The position numbers and the translations under genes are program-made. Below, in pieces: positions 1 through 7,868 of a stretch of 64,000 bases of DNA (the stretch's first letter is position 1; each line of letters begins with the position of its first letter). The notes below the pieces were generated by a model. The model was not told the origin of the DNA. It made no database searches and was given only the letters and a program-made list of their open reading frames with translations. Origin of the DNA: an uncultured Eubacteriales bacterium (GTDB lineage Bacteria; Bacillota; Clostridia; Oscillospirales; CAG-272); assembly GCA_900549725.1 (NCBI GenBank), contig URPL01000006.1, positions 14,217 to 78,216 of the forward strand, read 5' to 3'.

Positions 1-40
1 TTGCAAGAGCAAAGAAACCGCATAAAAAACGGGGAAAAAC

Positions 41-69
41 TTGACAGTCAAATAGCCCTGTGCTACAAT
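41..69 (+). promoter_or_regulatory. Sigma-A promoter of rhaD
   Basis: A consensus -35 TTGACA (41-46) and a -10 TACAAT (64-69) are separated by exactly 17 bp. The -10 ends 42 bp before the rhaD start codon at 112, leaving a short untranslated leader with an AGGA ribosome binding site about 12 bases before the ATG. The promoter shows that rhaD begins its own transcription unit here. Confidence 0.85.
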
Positions 70-111
70 AGCAGTAATCGAAAAATGAGAAAAAAGGACG
101 GCACCAGACAT

Positions 112-939
112 ATGAAAGACATCTTTTCGGCCCCCTTTGTCACCGAAATGCGCAAAACGACCGCGAATATGTATCGCCAGGGTTGGGACGAGCGCAACGG
201 CGGCAACATCAGCTACCTGCTTGATACAAACGAGGTTGCTGAATATCTTGATACGGACCGTGTAATCCGCACAATCCCCACCGGATTTGAGGCAAAGCCG
301 CTCATCGGCAAGATCTTCATCGTAACCGGAACGGGCAAATATTTCAAAAACGTTATGGAGGACCCGGAAAAAAACCTCGGCATTGTGCGCATTGCTCAGG
401 ACGGACAGACAGCAGATCTTTTGTGGGGACTCAATGACGGCGGCTCTTTTACATCCGAATTTCCCGCGCATATGATGAGCCACATGGCGCGCCTTTCGGT
501 CAACCCCGAAAACCGCATCATCATGCACACCCATCCGACCTATACGCTTGCCATGACCCATGTGCACGAGCTGGACGATGCGAAATTCACACACACCCTT
601 TGGGAGATGTGCAGCGAATCCATCGTCGTCTTCCCGGACGGCATCGGCGTTTTGCCCTGGATGCTGTGCGGCACGAATGAAATAGGCATGGCGACCGCGG
701 AAAAAATGAAGGAATATCGCCTTGTGATCTGGGCGCTGCACGGTATTTACGGTGCAGGCAAGGATATGGATGAAACCTTTGGTCTGATCGAAACGGTGGA
801 AAAGGCAGCGCAGCTTTATATGCTTGCTGCCTCCGTGGGCAGAAAAAACACTATCACGGAGGAGCAGCTTTTGCAGTTGGTCGAACGGTATGATCTGAAA
901 AATTACAGACGCGACTTTTTTGTCGGCGACGGCAGATAA
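112..939 (+). CDS. rhaD: Rhamnulose-1-phosphate aldolase
   Basis: This class II (zinc-dependent) aldolase cleaves L-rhamnulose 1-phosphate into dihydroxyacetone phosphate and L-lactaldehyde, the last committed cytoplasmic step of L-rhamnose catabolism. The product is 275 residues, almost the same as E. coli RhaD (274). Visible family motifs are the N-terminal GWDERNGGNIS block, the metal-binding MHTHPT histidines, the EFPAH segment carrying the conserved glutamate, and the later ALHGIYGAG histidine. The ATG at 112 was chosen because it aligns with the family N-terminus and follows an AGGA site; an in-frame ATG at 85 would add nine basic residues not expected in the family. A consensus promoter precedes it and a terminator follows, so it appears monocistronic. 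No rhaA or rhaB lies in the window. Confidence 0.93.
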   Translation: MKDIFSAPFVTEMRKTTANMYRQGWDERNGGNISYLLDTNEVAEYLDTDRVIRTIPTGFEAKPLIGKIFIVTGTGKYFKNVMEDPEKNLGIVRIAQDGQTADLLWGLNDGGSFTSEFPAHMMSHMARLSVNPENRIIMHTHPTYTLAMTHVHELDDAKFTHTLWEMCSESIVVFPDGIGVLPWMLCGTNEIGMATAEKMKEYRLVIWALHGIYGAGKDMDETFGLIETVEKAAQLYMLAASVGRKNTITEEQLLQLVERYDLKNYRRDFFVGDGR

Positions 940-948
940 CAAAAACGA

Positions 949-982
949 AAAGCGGAGAGGCAAGCAGCCTTTCCGCTTTTTT
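949..982 (+). terminator. Rho-independent terminator after rhaD
   Basis: An 11-bp stem (AGCGGAGAGGC against GCCTTTCCGCT, one G-T wobble) with a 5-6 base loop is followed by six T residues. It begins about 10 bases after the rhaD stop codon and so closes rhaD as a single-gene unit. Confidence 0.85.
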
Positions 983-1071
983 GTGCATTTGCACGCCGAA
1001 ATGCGCAGCGGCATATACTGTGACCAAAGGCGAAGCTTTTTCGCCGCAACAAAAAGGCACGGTGATTTTGA

Positions 1072-1737
1072 ATGTTTGTAACAAAGCCCTATGACCGCTT
1101 GCATGCGCAGGAATATGCGCTTGCTTTTGCACTTGAGCGCAATGCCCTGTTCTCCGATTATACGGGTTTCGGCGGTGACTGCACCAATTTTGTCTCGCAA
1201 TGTCTTTTGGCGGGCTGCTGCGAAATGAACTACACGCCGACCTACGGTTGGTATTACATCTCTCCCGAAGAGCGCGCCCCCGCCTGGACGGGCGTGCAAT
1301 ATCTTTATAATTTTCTGACGCAAAACACTGCGACCGGCCCCTTTGCAAAAGAGGTCCGTGCATCCGAGGCGGAGCTTTGCGATGTGGTACAGCTCGGAAA
1401 TCGCTCCGTCGGCTTTTATCATACCCTGATCATCACGGGCTTTGAACGCAATACCTTCCTCGTCTCGGCGCACAGCGACGACGCGCGTAACCGCCCCTTA
1501 AGCAGCTACAATTATCAGCGCATCCGTTTTCTGCACATTGAGGGGGTGCGCTTTGAAATGCCCTCTGCGGAAAATTGCTTTACGGCACTGATGCAGCAGC
1601 AAAGTATTTTGGCGGAAAACGCCGCCGACGGTGCAGAAGCGTCAACAGAGGAAGAGGCGGAGATGGGGGTGCCTCCTGTGCCGCTGCAGCTGGAGCCGGA
1701 ATCGGAAGAGCTGCGAAAGGACAGCGACCGGACTTGA
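1072..1737 (+). CDS. Putative amidase-domain protein (Amidase_6)
   Basis: The 221-residue protein matches the Amidase_6 (putative amidase domain) family of Clostridia, a papain-like/NlpC-P60-type fold. The GGDCTNFVSQCL motif places the presumed nucleophilic Cys at residue 37, the VGFYHTLII segment supplies a conserved His near 117, and the AHSDDARNRPL block follows. These resemble cysteine peptidases that act on peptidoglycan or toxin peptides, but the substrate is unknown. There is no signal peptide, which is odd if the target is cell wall. The domain ends near residue 165; the remaining tail is Ala/Glu-rich, acidic and probably disordered. The start follows a GGTGAT-type ribosome binding site. 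Its stop codon lies inside the -35 box of the next promoter. Confidence 0.75.
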   Translation: MFVTKPYDRLHAQEYALAFALERNALFSDYTGFGGDCTNFVSQCLLAGCCEMNYTPTYGWYYISPEERAPAWTGVQYLYNFLTQNTATGPFAKEVRASEAELCDVVQLGNRSVGFYHTLIITGFERNTFLVSAHSDDARNRPLSSYNYQRIRFLHIEGVRFEMPSAENCFTALMQQQSILAENAADGAEASTEEEAEMGVPPVPLQLEPESEELRKDSDRT

Positions 1738-1762
1738 CAAAAACCGCTTGCGCGTGTACAAT
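1734..1762 (+). promoter_or_regulatory. Sigma-A promoter overlapping the amidase stop codon
   Basis: TTGACA (1734-1739) and TACAAT (1757-1762) are spaced by 17 bp. The TGA stop of the amidase gene (1735-1737) is contained in the -35 box, and the -10 box touches the first arm of the hairpin at 1761-1799. It would drive the DUF3048 lipoprotein gene starting at 1851. Confidence 0.8.
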
Positions 1763-1799
1763 AGGGGCTGCCGAAAGCTTTTGCTTTTGCAGCCCCTAT
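1761..1799 (+). terminator. Intergenic hairpin, probable terminator of the amidase gene
   Basis: The outer stem ATAGGGGCTGC pairs perfectly with GCAGCCCCTAT, and an inner AAAGC/GCTTT stem caps a TTTT loop. The following bases (ATCGTATTT) are not a strong U tract, so it may terminate weakly. Transcripts from the promoter at 1734-1762 would start within the first arm, so only read-through RNA from upstream would fold the whole hairpin. Confidence 0.55.
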
Positions 1800-1850
1800 A
1801 TCGTATTTGAAAGTATTTGAAACCAAGCATCAAAAAGAAAGGTGATTTTC

Positions 1851-2960
1851 ATGAATTTTAAAAAAGCAAAATTTGCATGCCGCCTTGTGTGCATGCTGTT
1901 GGCGCTGCTGATGGCAGCCCTGCCTCTGAGCGCCTGCAAAAAGCAGGAGCCAAACGACCCCGTCGACAGCCATGAAAGCAGCGATTCCTCGCAAAGCAGC
2001 GCCGCGGATTCCACCGCCGCCCCCGCAAAGGATGTCTATTATAATGTGCTGAGCGGCGAGGAATGCTCCAAGGAGCAAGCATCCGTGCGCCCGCTCGCCG
2101 TCATGATCAATAATATTTCCGCTTCCCTGCCGCAGGTCGGGCTTTCCAAAGCCGATATTATTTACGAATGCGAAGCGGAGGGCACCATCACGCGTCTGCT
2201 TGCCGTATTTTCGCATTATGCGGATATTACCGAGGCGATCGGCTCCATCCGTTCTTCCCGTGAATATTTCATTGATTTTGCGGCTAACCATGATGCCATT
2301 TATATTCATGCCGGCGGCAGCACCGAGGCATACAAGCAGCTTGCCTCCCGCAAGATCGACCATATTGACGGGCTTTCTTCAAACGCCTTCTATCGCGATA
2401 AAAACCGCCGCGCCATGGGCATGGCAGTGGAGCACACCCTGGTCTCCACGGGCGAAAAGCTTGCAAATGCCGTTAAGGAGAAAGGCTTCCGCCAGCAGCT
2501 GAGCGACGGCTATACCGCCCCGTTCCTTTTCGCGCATAACGGCAAGGTAACGCCGGGTACGGGCGATGCAAAAAATATCTCCACCAAATATTCCACCTTC
2601 CAGTATTCCGGCTTCAATTATGACGAAAAAACCGGAAAATATCTGCGCACGGAATTCGGCAAACCCCATGTGGATGCCAATACGGGCGAGCAGCTCTCCT
2701 TTGAAAATGTGATCATCATTTTCTGCAAGTATACATATACGGGCGATGCCAAAAACCACATCATGGTCGATACCGTCGGCAGCGGCGAGGGCTATTGGTG
2801 CAGCAACGGCAAATATGAAAAAATCTCCTGGAGCAAAACCTCTCAGGATACCCCAATGGCACTGAAAGACGCAAAGGGCAACCCTCTCACCGTCAATGAG
2901 GGCAAGAGCTTTATCACCGTGATGGATACGGCGGATTACGCAACCGTTACATTGAACTGA
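1851..2960 (+). CDS. DUF3048 (YerB-like) lipoprotein
   Basis: The 369-residue protein has a lipoprotein signal peptide: basic MNFKKAKF, a hydrophobic core, then the lipobox LSAC with Cys at about 27. A Ser/Asp-rich linker follows and leads into the DUF3048 domain of YerB-type proteins, recognisable from RPLAVMINNISASLPQVG, KADIIYECEAEG and GSIRSSREYF. It is expected to be anchored on the outer face of the membrane; no biochemical function is established for the family. The ATG at 1851 follows a GAAAGGTGAT ribosome binding site, and an upstream GTG at 1842 would overlap that site. It has its own consensus promoter and ends at a strong hairpin, so it is probably monocistronic. Confidence 0.85.
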   Translation: MNFKKAKFACRLVCMLLALLMAALPLSACKKQEPNDPVDSHESSDSSQSSAADSTAAPAKDVYYNVLSGEECSKEQASVRPLAVMINNISASLPQVGLSKADIIYECEAEGTITRLLAVFSHYADITEAIGSIRSSREYFIDFAANHDAIYIHAGGSTEAYKQLASRKIDHIDGLSSNAFYRDKNRRAMGMAVEHTLVSTGEKLANAVKEKGFRQQLSDGYTAPFLFAHNGKVTPGTGDAKNISTKYSTFQYSGFNYDEKTGKYLRTEFGKPHVDANTGEQLSFENVIIIFCKYTYTGDAKNHIMVDTVGSGEGYWCSNGKYEKISWSKTSQDTPMALKDAKGNPLTVNEGKSFITVMDTADYATVTLN

Positions 2961-2979
2961 TTTTTCAAAATGCAAATTT

Positions 2980-3017
2980 GCAGCCCCGATGCAAGGACAT
3001 TCCTTCATCGGGGCTGC
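2980..3017. terminator. Bidirectional terminator hairpin
   Basis: A nearly perfect hairpin: GCAGCCCCGATG pairs with CATCGGGGCTGC, and an inner AAGGA/TCCTT stem has a CAT loop. It sits between the stop of the DUF3048 gene (2960) and the converging YpeB-like gene. The last codons and TGA stop of the YpeB-like gene lie inside the right arm. Confidence 0.7.
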
Positions 3018-4078
3018 GGTTCATTTATGCCGAAGTATCCGACCGTTTTTCCGCTGCCGTCGAGAACAACATACAAAGCCCCCTGCGGCAAAAGAAAACG
3101 GGCATAATAAAGGGGCTCAAAATATGCCTCGGAAGAAAAAACGGCTTCACTTTCGTATTTTTCCGCAAAGCTCTGCGCTCTTTGCCGCAGCTGCTGCGCC
3201 GACCGCGGCTTTTCGTCGGCTGCGAGCTGCGCCTGCAAATCCAAAAGGCTGCCGTCCGCCCCGGAAATTCCGACGGAATAATTTTTGCAGTAAAAGCAAT
3301 AGTTCTGCCCGGCGGAGTCCGCTGCGCCGCTCTGCTTTGCGCCCGCTTTGCTCTTTGCCGCGCCCTGCCGGCGATTCTCAGAAAAAGCTCCCTCTTTCCC
3401 AAGAAGCGCAGCCGCCTGCCCGATATATTCTGCGGCAAAGCGCCTTGCCTCGGCGCAGCTGATTTTATTGCCCTGCAAGGTGGAAAAAACGGCAAGTCCG
3501 AGCGGCAGCGAAGCGGCATTTTGCGGCACCGAGAGCTGCTTTGCAAGCGCCTGTAATGCTGCTTTTGCAGCCGCACGATATTCTGCGGCAGTACCGTGCA
3601 GCGGTATTTTTTCAAAATAGGTCAGCGAGAGCTGCTCCATGGCAAGCGCAATTTTCCCTGCGCACTCCTGCAGAAGACGCAGCCGCTCCTCTTGCGCCGC
3701 ATCTGTCCTGGCGCTCTGCGGCGTGGAAAAAACCGTCTGCTCAACGACGGAAAAATAGGAAAACAACTGCTCCGTATCCCCCAAAGCATCCTCACGCGCA
3801 AGATCACGCGCAAGCATTGCGGCCGCTCCGCGGCAGCGCGCAAGCTCCGTGCGGATTTGTGCCGTATTTGCGGCTTCCTCCGTCTCTGCAGCGCCGAATT
3901 TTGAAAGCTGTGCGCAAAGCGCGCGGGCGCCCTGCCAAAGCTGCGCCGAAGCGCATAAAAAATTTTCCCGCCGCGCGCCGTCCAGCGCCTCTTTCGTATT
4001 GCGCCATAAAAAATACAGCGCCCCCGCGAGCACGCCCGCCGCACAAAAAAAGCTGATCCACCGCACTCGTTTGCGCAT
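3005..4078 (-). CDS. YpeB-like membrane-anchored protein with PepSY-like repeats
   Basis: The 357-residue protein has a single N-terminal membrane anchor (residues about 7-24) followed by a helical region with LFSYFSVVEQ. A YpeB-like C-terminal part includes a PepSY-type segment (ISCAEARRFAAEYIG) and a final GALYVVLDGSGKTVGYFGI strand resembling the YpeB C-terminus. In Bacillus, YpeB stabilises and localises the spore cortex hydrolase SleB. Here the middle is Ala/Gln-rich and shorter than Bacillus YpeB (about 450 residues), so the assignment is to the family rather than a proven orthologue. ATG at 4078 follows AAGGGAGA. No sleB is adjacent. The stop codon is within the shared terminator. Confidence 0.6.
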   Translation of the reverse strand: MRKRVRWISFFCAAGVLAGALYFLWRNTKEALDGARRENFLCASAQLWQGARALCAQLSKFGAAETEEAANTAQIRTELARCRGAAAMLARDLAREDALGDTEQLFSYFSVVEQTVFSTPQSARTDAAQEERLRLLQECAGKIALAMEQLSLTYFEKIPLHGTAAEYRAAAKAALQALAKQLSVPQNAASLPLGLAVFSTLQGNKISCAEARRFAAEYIGQAAALLGKEGAFSENRRQGAAKSKAGAKQSGAADSAGQNYCFYCKNYSVGISGADGSLLDLQAQLAADEKPRSAQQLRQRAQSFAEKYESEAVFSSEAYFEPLYYARFLLPQGALYVVLDGSGKTVGYFGINEPQPR

Positions 4079-4158
4079 ATCATTTTTCTCCCTTTTCCGA
4101 TTTTGCTTATAGTTTTTCCGCCGCATAAGCGTTTTACAACCGGAAAATCCGCGCTGAT

Positions 4159-4186
4159 TTGACTTTCTTTTCATTTTCGGTATAAT
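4159..4186 (+). promoter_or_regulatory. Sigma-A promoter of the TPR-DUF4037 operon
   Basis: TTGACT (4159-4164) and TATAAT (4181-4186) are spaced by 16 bp. The promoter lies 31 bp upstream of the TPR gene start and faces away from the YpeB-like gene. Confidence 0.75.
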
Positions 4187-4216
4187 AAATACAAAGAAAA
4201 AACGGAGGGCTTTTAC

Positions 4217-4984
4217 ATGCAGACTCCCATCGATATGCCGCAAACGCTGCGGGAGCTTGACCGCCGCTTTGCCGAAAATGACCTTGCCGGCGCCGGAGAA
4301 TATCTTGATGCCGCGCTCTCGCTGGCACGCAAAACAGGCGATACTGCAGCCGTGCTCTCTCTGCGCTCGGAGCAGGTCGGCTATTTCCGCAAAACCGGTG
4401 AAAAAGAAAAAGCGCTGGAAGCCATCGACGAAGCGCTGCGGCTATGCGATATGCTGCAGCTGCGCAGCACCGTAACCGGAGCGACGGTTCTTCTCAACTG
4501 CGCAACGACCTACAAAGCCTTCGGGCAGAGCGCGCGGGCACTGCCGCTGTATCGGGAGGCAGAGGCGCTGTATGCAGCGCTGCTGCCGAAAAACGACTAC
4601 CGTATGGCGGGCCTTTACAACAACTTTGCCCTGGCACTTTGCGACCTTGCACAATATCCGCAGGCGTTGGCGCTTTACGAGAAGGCGCTGGCTGTTTTGC
4701 AGGCGCTGGGCGAAAACGAATGCGACCTTGGCGTAACCTATGTCAATATGGCGCACCTTTTTGAAAAAATGCAGGAAGAGCAAAACCTTGAGGCTGCCCT
4801 TTCGCACGCCTATGACGCCCTGATGCGGGTGAACCCTGCGCGGCGCGACGGCTATTTTGCTTTCTGCTGCGACAAATGTGCTCCGTCGTTTCAATACTTC
4901 GGATGGTTTTTGCAGGGCAACCGCCTTGCGCGCTGCGCCGAAGAGGGATATGCACGGCAAAAGGAGAAAAACAAAAATGCATGA
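4217..4984 (+). CDS. Tetratricopeptide repeat protein
   Basis: This 255-residue soluble protein is built of helical pairs. TPR signatures are visible around residues 60-85 (EKALEAIDEALRLC), 100-125 (YKAFGQSARALPLYREAEALY) and 133-165 (YNNFALALCDLAQYPQALALYEKAL), with a further repeat near 170-200. Such repeats mediate protein contacts; no enzyme domain is present and the C-terminus has a few Cys residues (CCDKCAPSF). The ATG at 4217 follows a GGAGGG site. Its last 8 bases overlap the start of the DUF4037 gene, and the two share one promoter, so they are probably translationally coupled and may function as a pair. Specific role unknown. Confidence 0.8.
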   Translation: MQTPIDMPQTLRELDRRFAENDLAGAGEYLDAALSLARKTGDTAAVLSLRSEQVGYFRKTGEKEKALEAIDEALRLCDMLQLRSTVTGATVLLNCATTYKAFGQSARALPLYREAEALYAALLPKNDYRMAGLYNNFALALCDLAQYPQALALYEKALAVLQALGENECDLGVTYVNMAHLFEKMQEEQNLEAALSHAYDALMRVNPARRDGYFAFCCDKCAPSFQYFGWFLQGNRLARCAEEGYARQKEKNKNA

Positions 4985-5921
4985 GGAAAAGGGGCTCGTA
5001 CTTTGCGCGGAATTTTTTCACACCTGCGGAGAGGCCATGCTCGGGCGCGATTTTGCGGCGCAGCGCCATCGCATTGCGGCCGGGCTGTGCGGCGAGGGCT
5101 CGGAATGCTTCGGATTTGATGATGCCGTCTCGCGCGATCATGATTTCGGTCCGCGCTTTTTTCTGTTTTTAACGGAAGAGGACAATGCCTCTTTCGGCTA
5201 CGCGCTTGCGCGCGCCTATGCCGCGCTCCCGCAGGAATTTCACGGGGTGCGCAGGCTTGCCGCAAACACCGTAGGTGCGCCGCGCGGCGGCGTTCTCACA
5301 ATTCCCGCTTTTTATCGCCGCTTCACCGGCTGCCCCGGCGTTCCGCCGGAAAACCTTGCCTGGCTTGCCGTGCCCGAATATGCGCTTGCCTGCGCCGTAA
5401 GCGGCGCGGTCTTTTCCGATCCGCTCGGGGAATTTTCAAAAATCCGCGCACAGCTTGCAAAAGGGTATCCCGAAGATGTGCGGCGCAAAAAAACAGCCGC
5501 CCGCGCCATCGAAATGGCGCAGGCGGGACAATATAACTATATGCGCTGTATTCGCCACGGGGAGGCGGGCGCCGCGCGCATGGCGCTGCATGCCTTTTGT
5601 GAGGCGGCGCTCTCCATGCTGTATCTGCTGAACCGCCGCTATATGCCCTTTTATAAATGGGCGCTGCGCGGGGCACGGGAGCTGCCGCGGTTGCAGGGGC
5701 TTGCGGACTCTTTGGAAACGCTGCTCTGCTCGGGCGGGGCGCCCTCCGGTGCGGCGGCAAATCAGGCATTGATCGAGCAGATCTGCGCGCGCATTGCTGC
5801 GGAGCTGCGTGCGCAGGGGCTTTCTGCGGAGCATTGCGACTATTTAGAGCCGCATGCTTTCTCCATTTTCTCCGGCATCACCGATCAAAAGCTACGCGCC
5901 CTTGACATCTTTGCGGGGTGA
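4977..5921 (+). CDS. DUF4037 domain protein, nucleotidyltransferase-like
   Basis: The 314-residue protein carries the DUF4037 family signature GEGSECFGFDDAVSRDHDFG at residues about 37-56. It resembles the Gly-Ser plus two-Asp metal site of polymerase-beta-type (MNT/kanamycin-type) nucleotidyltransferases. The remainder is alpha-helical, with a GQYNYMRCIRHGE segment and a C-terminal helical region typical of substrate-binding domains in this fold. Substrate unknown. ATG at 4977 follows AAGGAG and overlaps the TPR stop by 8 bases; alternative upstream starts lie inside the TPR gene. The 3' end overlaps the converging CPBP gene by 30 bases. Confidence 0.8.
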   Translation: MHEEKGLVLCAEFFHTCGEAMLGRDFAAQRHRIAAGLCGEGSECFGFDDAVSRDHDFGPRFFLFLTEEDNASFGYALARAYAALPQEFHGVRRLAANTVGAPRGGVLTIPAFYRRFTGCPGVPPENLAWLAVPEYALACAVSGAVFSDPLGEFSKIRAQLAKGYPEDVRRKKTAARAIEMAQAGQYNYMRCIRHGEAGAARMALHAFCEAALSMLYLLNRRYMPFYKWALRGARELPRLQGLADSLETLLCSGGAPSGAAANQALIEQICARIAAELRAQGLSAEHCDYLEPHAFSIFSGITDQKLRALDIFAG

Positions 5922-6638
5922 GGCGGCGCGCTCCTCCTTTGGTAAACGCAGCAGCAAACACCCGCAAAGCATGCAGAGAACGGATAGCACCGCCATACCG
6001 ACAAGCACAGGGCGAAGATTGCCGCCGGAGAATGCGGCGGTGATATTCAAAGCGGCATGCGTGAGCATACAGGGCCAAAGCGCGCCCGTGCGCAGATAAA
6101 ATGCCGAGAAGAAGAATCCGCTTGCCGCCGCAAACAGGGCAAGCAAAAGCACACGGAAAGCCGTATCGCTTCCGGCGATATTCAAAAAATGCGCAGCGCC
6201 AAACAGCAGCGCGCCGAAAAGCGCCGCCGAAAAGTCGCCGAGGCGCCGCAGGGCCCCCGTCAAAAAGCCGCGAAATAACAGCTCCTCCAAAAAGCCCACG
6301 CACAGCATGCTCAAAACATCAAAAAGCAACGGCCAGGGGCGCAGACTGCAGGAAATGCCGCCGAGCAGATTTACCCCCGCAAGCAGCAAAAACAGCACCG
6401 GTGCAAACGCCTCTCTGCGCCCGATGCGGCAGGGGCAAATGCCATACGCATGCCAAAAGGCATTTTTCCGCAGCCAATGCAGAAAAAACGCCGTCATTCC
6501 GAGCAAGAGCGGCGCGGTGACCGATTTTTCAATGCCGACCCATGCGCTGAGCCGCTCGGAAACAAATACAATACCGAGATAACAGCAAATCCAAAGCAAA
6601 GAGAACGCCGTTTTGCTTGTTTCATACAGTCGATTCAT
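5892..6638 (-). CDS. CPBP family intramembrane metalloprotease
   Basis: A 248-residue polytopic membrane protein of the CPBP (Rce1/Abi) family. The active-site motifs are intact: EELLFRG (EExxxR) near residue 130, FGAAHFLN (FxxxH) near 160, and a later THAALN histidine/asparagine motif. Family members are glutamate-type intramembrane proteases involved in prenyl-protein processing, bacteriocin self-immunity or regulated proteolysis; the substrate here is unknown. ATG at 6638 follows GGGGGAG. It ends 30 bases inside the DUF4037 gene and lies downstream of the DUF4015-like gene, separated by a weak terminator. Confidence 0.85.
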   Translation of the reverse strand: MNRLYETSKTAFSLLWICCYLGIVFVSERLSAWVGIEKSVTAPLLLGMTAFFLHWLRKNAFWHAYGICPCRIGRREAFAPVLFLLLAGVNLLGGISCSLRPWPLLFDVLSMLCVGFLEELLFRGFLTGALRRLGDFSAALFGALLFGAAHFLNIAGSDTAFRVLLLALFAAASGFFFSAFYLRTGALWPCMLTHAALNITAAFSGGNLRPVLVGMAVLSVLCMLCGCLLLRLPKEERAASPRKDVKGA

Positions 6639-6654
6639 TTTCCGTGCTCCCCCA

Positions 6655-6687
6655 TAAAAGGCGCCGCCCGACTTTTTTGCCGGGGGC
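6655..6687 (-). terminator. Probable terminator after the DUF4015-like gene
   Basis: On the minus strand GCC-C-CCGGC pairs with GTCGG-GC-GGC around an A6 loop and is followed by GCCTTTTAT. The stem has a small internal loop and the T tract is short, so termination is likely to be partial. Confidence 0.45.
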
Positions 6688-6691
6688 TTTT

Positions 6692-7753
6692 TTATTGCCC
6701 TGCAAGCTCCCTTTGCTCTGCAATGCCACAAAAACCGCTCGGCACCGCTTCTGCGCTCTCCGTAAAAAGGCGAACGGTATAATCCGCCGCCGCGGCGCGC
6801 AAATTATCCGTCAGCGTTCTGCCGATACAGTTGAGCACAAACAGCGTAGACCGCTCCCGCAGCACCGAAAGATCAATACCGGTTCTGGCGCTTTTCGGGG
6901 CAATCAGCTCCTGGGGCGTGATTTCAAAGGAAAGGGCAGCCTCGCGCACCGCCGCCTGCGCCGACGCCGCAAAAGACGCGACCGCCGCGAAGCGCTCTTC
7001 TTCTCCCGCCGCCGTCTCCTCTGCCCCAAGGAGCGGATAGCCGAATTCGCAGAGGCTGATCTCATCCGCGCCGTTTTCATCAAGCTCGCGCATCAGGGAA
7101 AGCGCATAGTCGCACGCTTTTTCCGAGGCAGGATCCAGCCGCCTTGCGCTGTCTTGCACAAAAGTATCTCCCTGCACCGTTTTCAGCGCCATAGCCGTAT
7201 CCGCGGCGGCAGCGGCATTATCGGCAAACGCGCAAAGGCGCACCGTGACAAACAAATTGTTTTCATGCAAAATTCGAATGAGTTGTCGCGCCGTCAGCTT
7301 TTCGGCATCGGCAAGCCCAAGCGCCGTCGCAGTGGGGACATCGCTTGCATAGTGCAGCAGCCCGGAGGGGGCTTTTGCATCGATCAGCACCGCCGTATAG
7401 CCCGCGTCCCGTGCCTGCTGTGCCAGAGCGCGCAGCTGCTGCGCCGTTTCCAGTTTTCCGAGATCAAAATACAGCGCGCGATAATTCTCCGCTGCACCGA
7501 CGCCCTGCGGGCGCACGATCGGCTCCTGCACCTTGGCAGTCTGCGGCTCGGTCACCACGGCGGGCGTTGTTGCAGCGCTGTCCTCGCCTTGCTCCTGCCC
7601 CGCCTCCGCCTTTTCGGAAAAATATTTATGCAGGGAAAAACTGCTTAGAATCACCAAAAAAAGAGCGGCAGCCGCCGCGCCGAGCGTCAGCAAAAGGAGT
7701 GACAGGTCCACCCGCCGCCGCTTTTTTTGCCGATATTTCATGTGCTTTTTCAT
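6692..7753 (-). CDS. DUF4015-like putative glycoside hydrolase, membrane-anchored
   Basis: This 353-residue protein has a basic N-terminus, one membrane segment (residues about 17-40) and a Glu/Ala/Thr-rich linker. A probable TIM barrel follows, starting at YRALYFDLGKLETAQQLRAL and continuing with DAGYTAVLIDAKAPSGLLHY, like the DUF4015 (putative glycosyl hydrolase) family where the first strands read RGIY... and ...VVIDVKD. The equivalent of the usual acidic pair is less clear further on (DENGADEISLCEFGYPL). It should face the outside of the cell. The assignment is by motif resemblance only. The start has a GGAGAGG site 6 bases upstream. It lies downstream of pgk-tpiA but behind a strong terminator. 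Confidence 0.55.
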   Translation of the reverse strand: MKKHMKYRQKKRRRVDLSLLLLTLGAAAAALFLVILSSFSLHKYFSEKAEAGQEQGEDSAATTPAVVTEPQTAKVQEPIVRPQGVGAAENYRALYFDLGKLETAQQLRALAQQARDAGYTAVLIDAKAPSGLLHYASDVPTATALGLADAEKLTARQLIRILHENNLFVTVRLCAFADNAAAAADTAMALKTVQGDTFVQDSARRLDPASEKACDYALSLMRELDENGADEISLCEFGYPLLGAEETAAGEEERFAAVASFAASAQAAVREAALSFEITPQELIAPKSARTGIDLSVLRERSTLFVLNCIGRTLTDNLRAAAADYTVRLFTESAEAVPSGFCGIAEQRELAGQ

Positions 7754-7816
7754 TGCTTGCCTCTCCGTATTTCAAAAAGGGATGCTGCAGCGCTTTCTCC
7801 TGATCCGCTGCTTTTG

Positions 7817-7849
7817 AAAAAAGGGCTGGCGCATTGTGCGGCAGCCCTT
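7817..7849 (-). terminator. Terminator of the pgk-tpiA operon
   Basis: On the minus strand AAGGGCTG and CAGCCCTT pair around a GCGC-like inner stem and are followed by T6. It lies 20 bases after the tpiA stop codon. Confidence 0.85.
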
Positions 7850-7868
7850 TTCGTTTTTCTTTTGTTTT

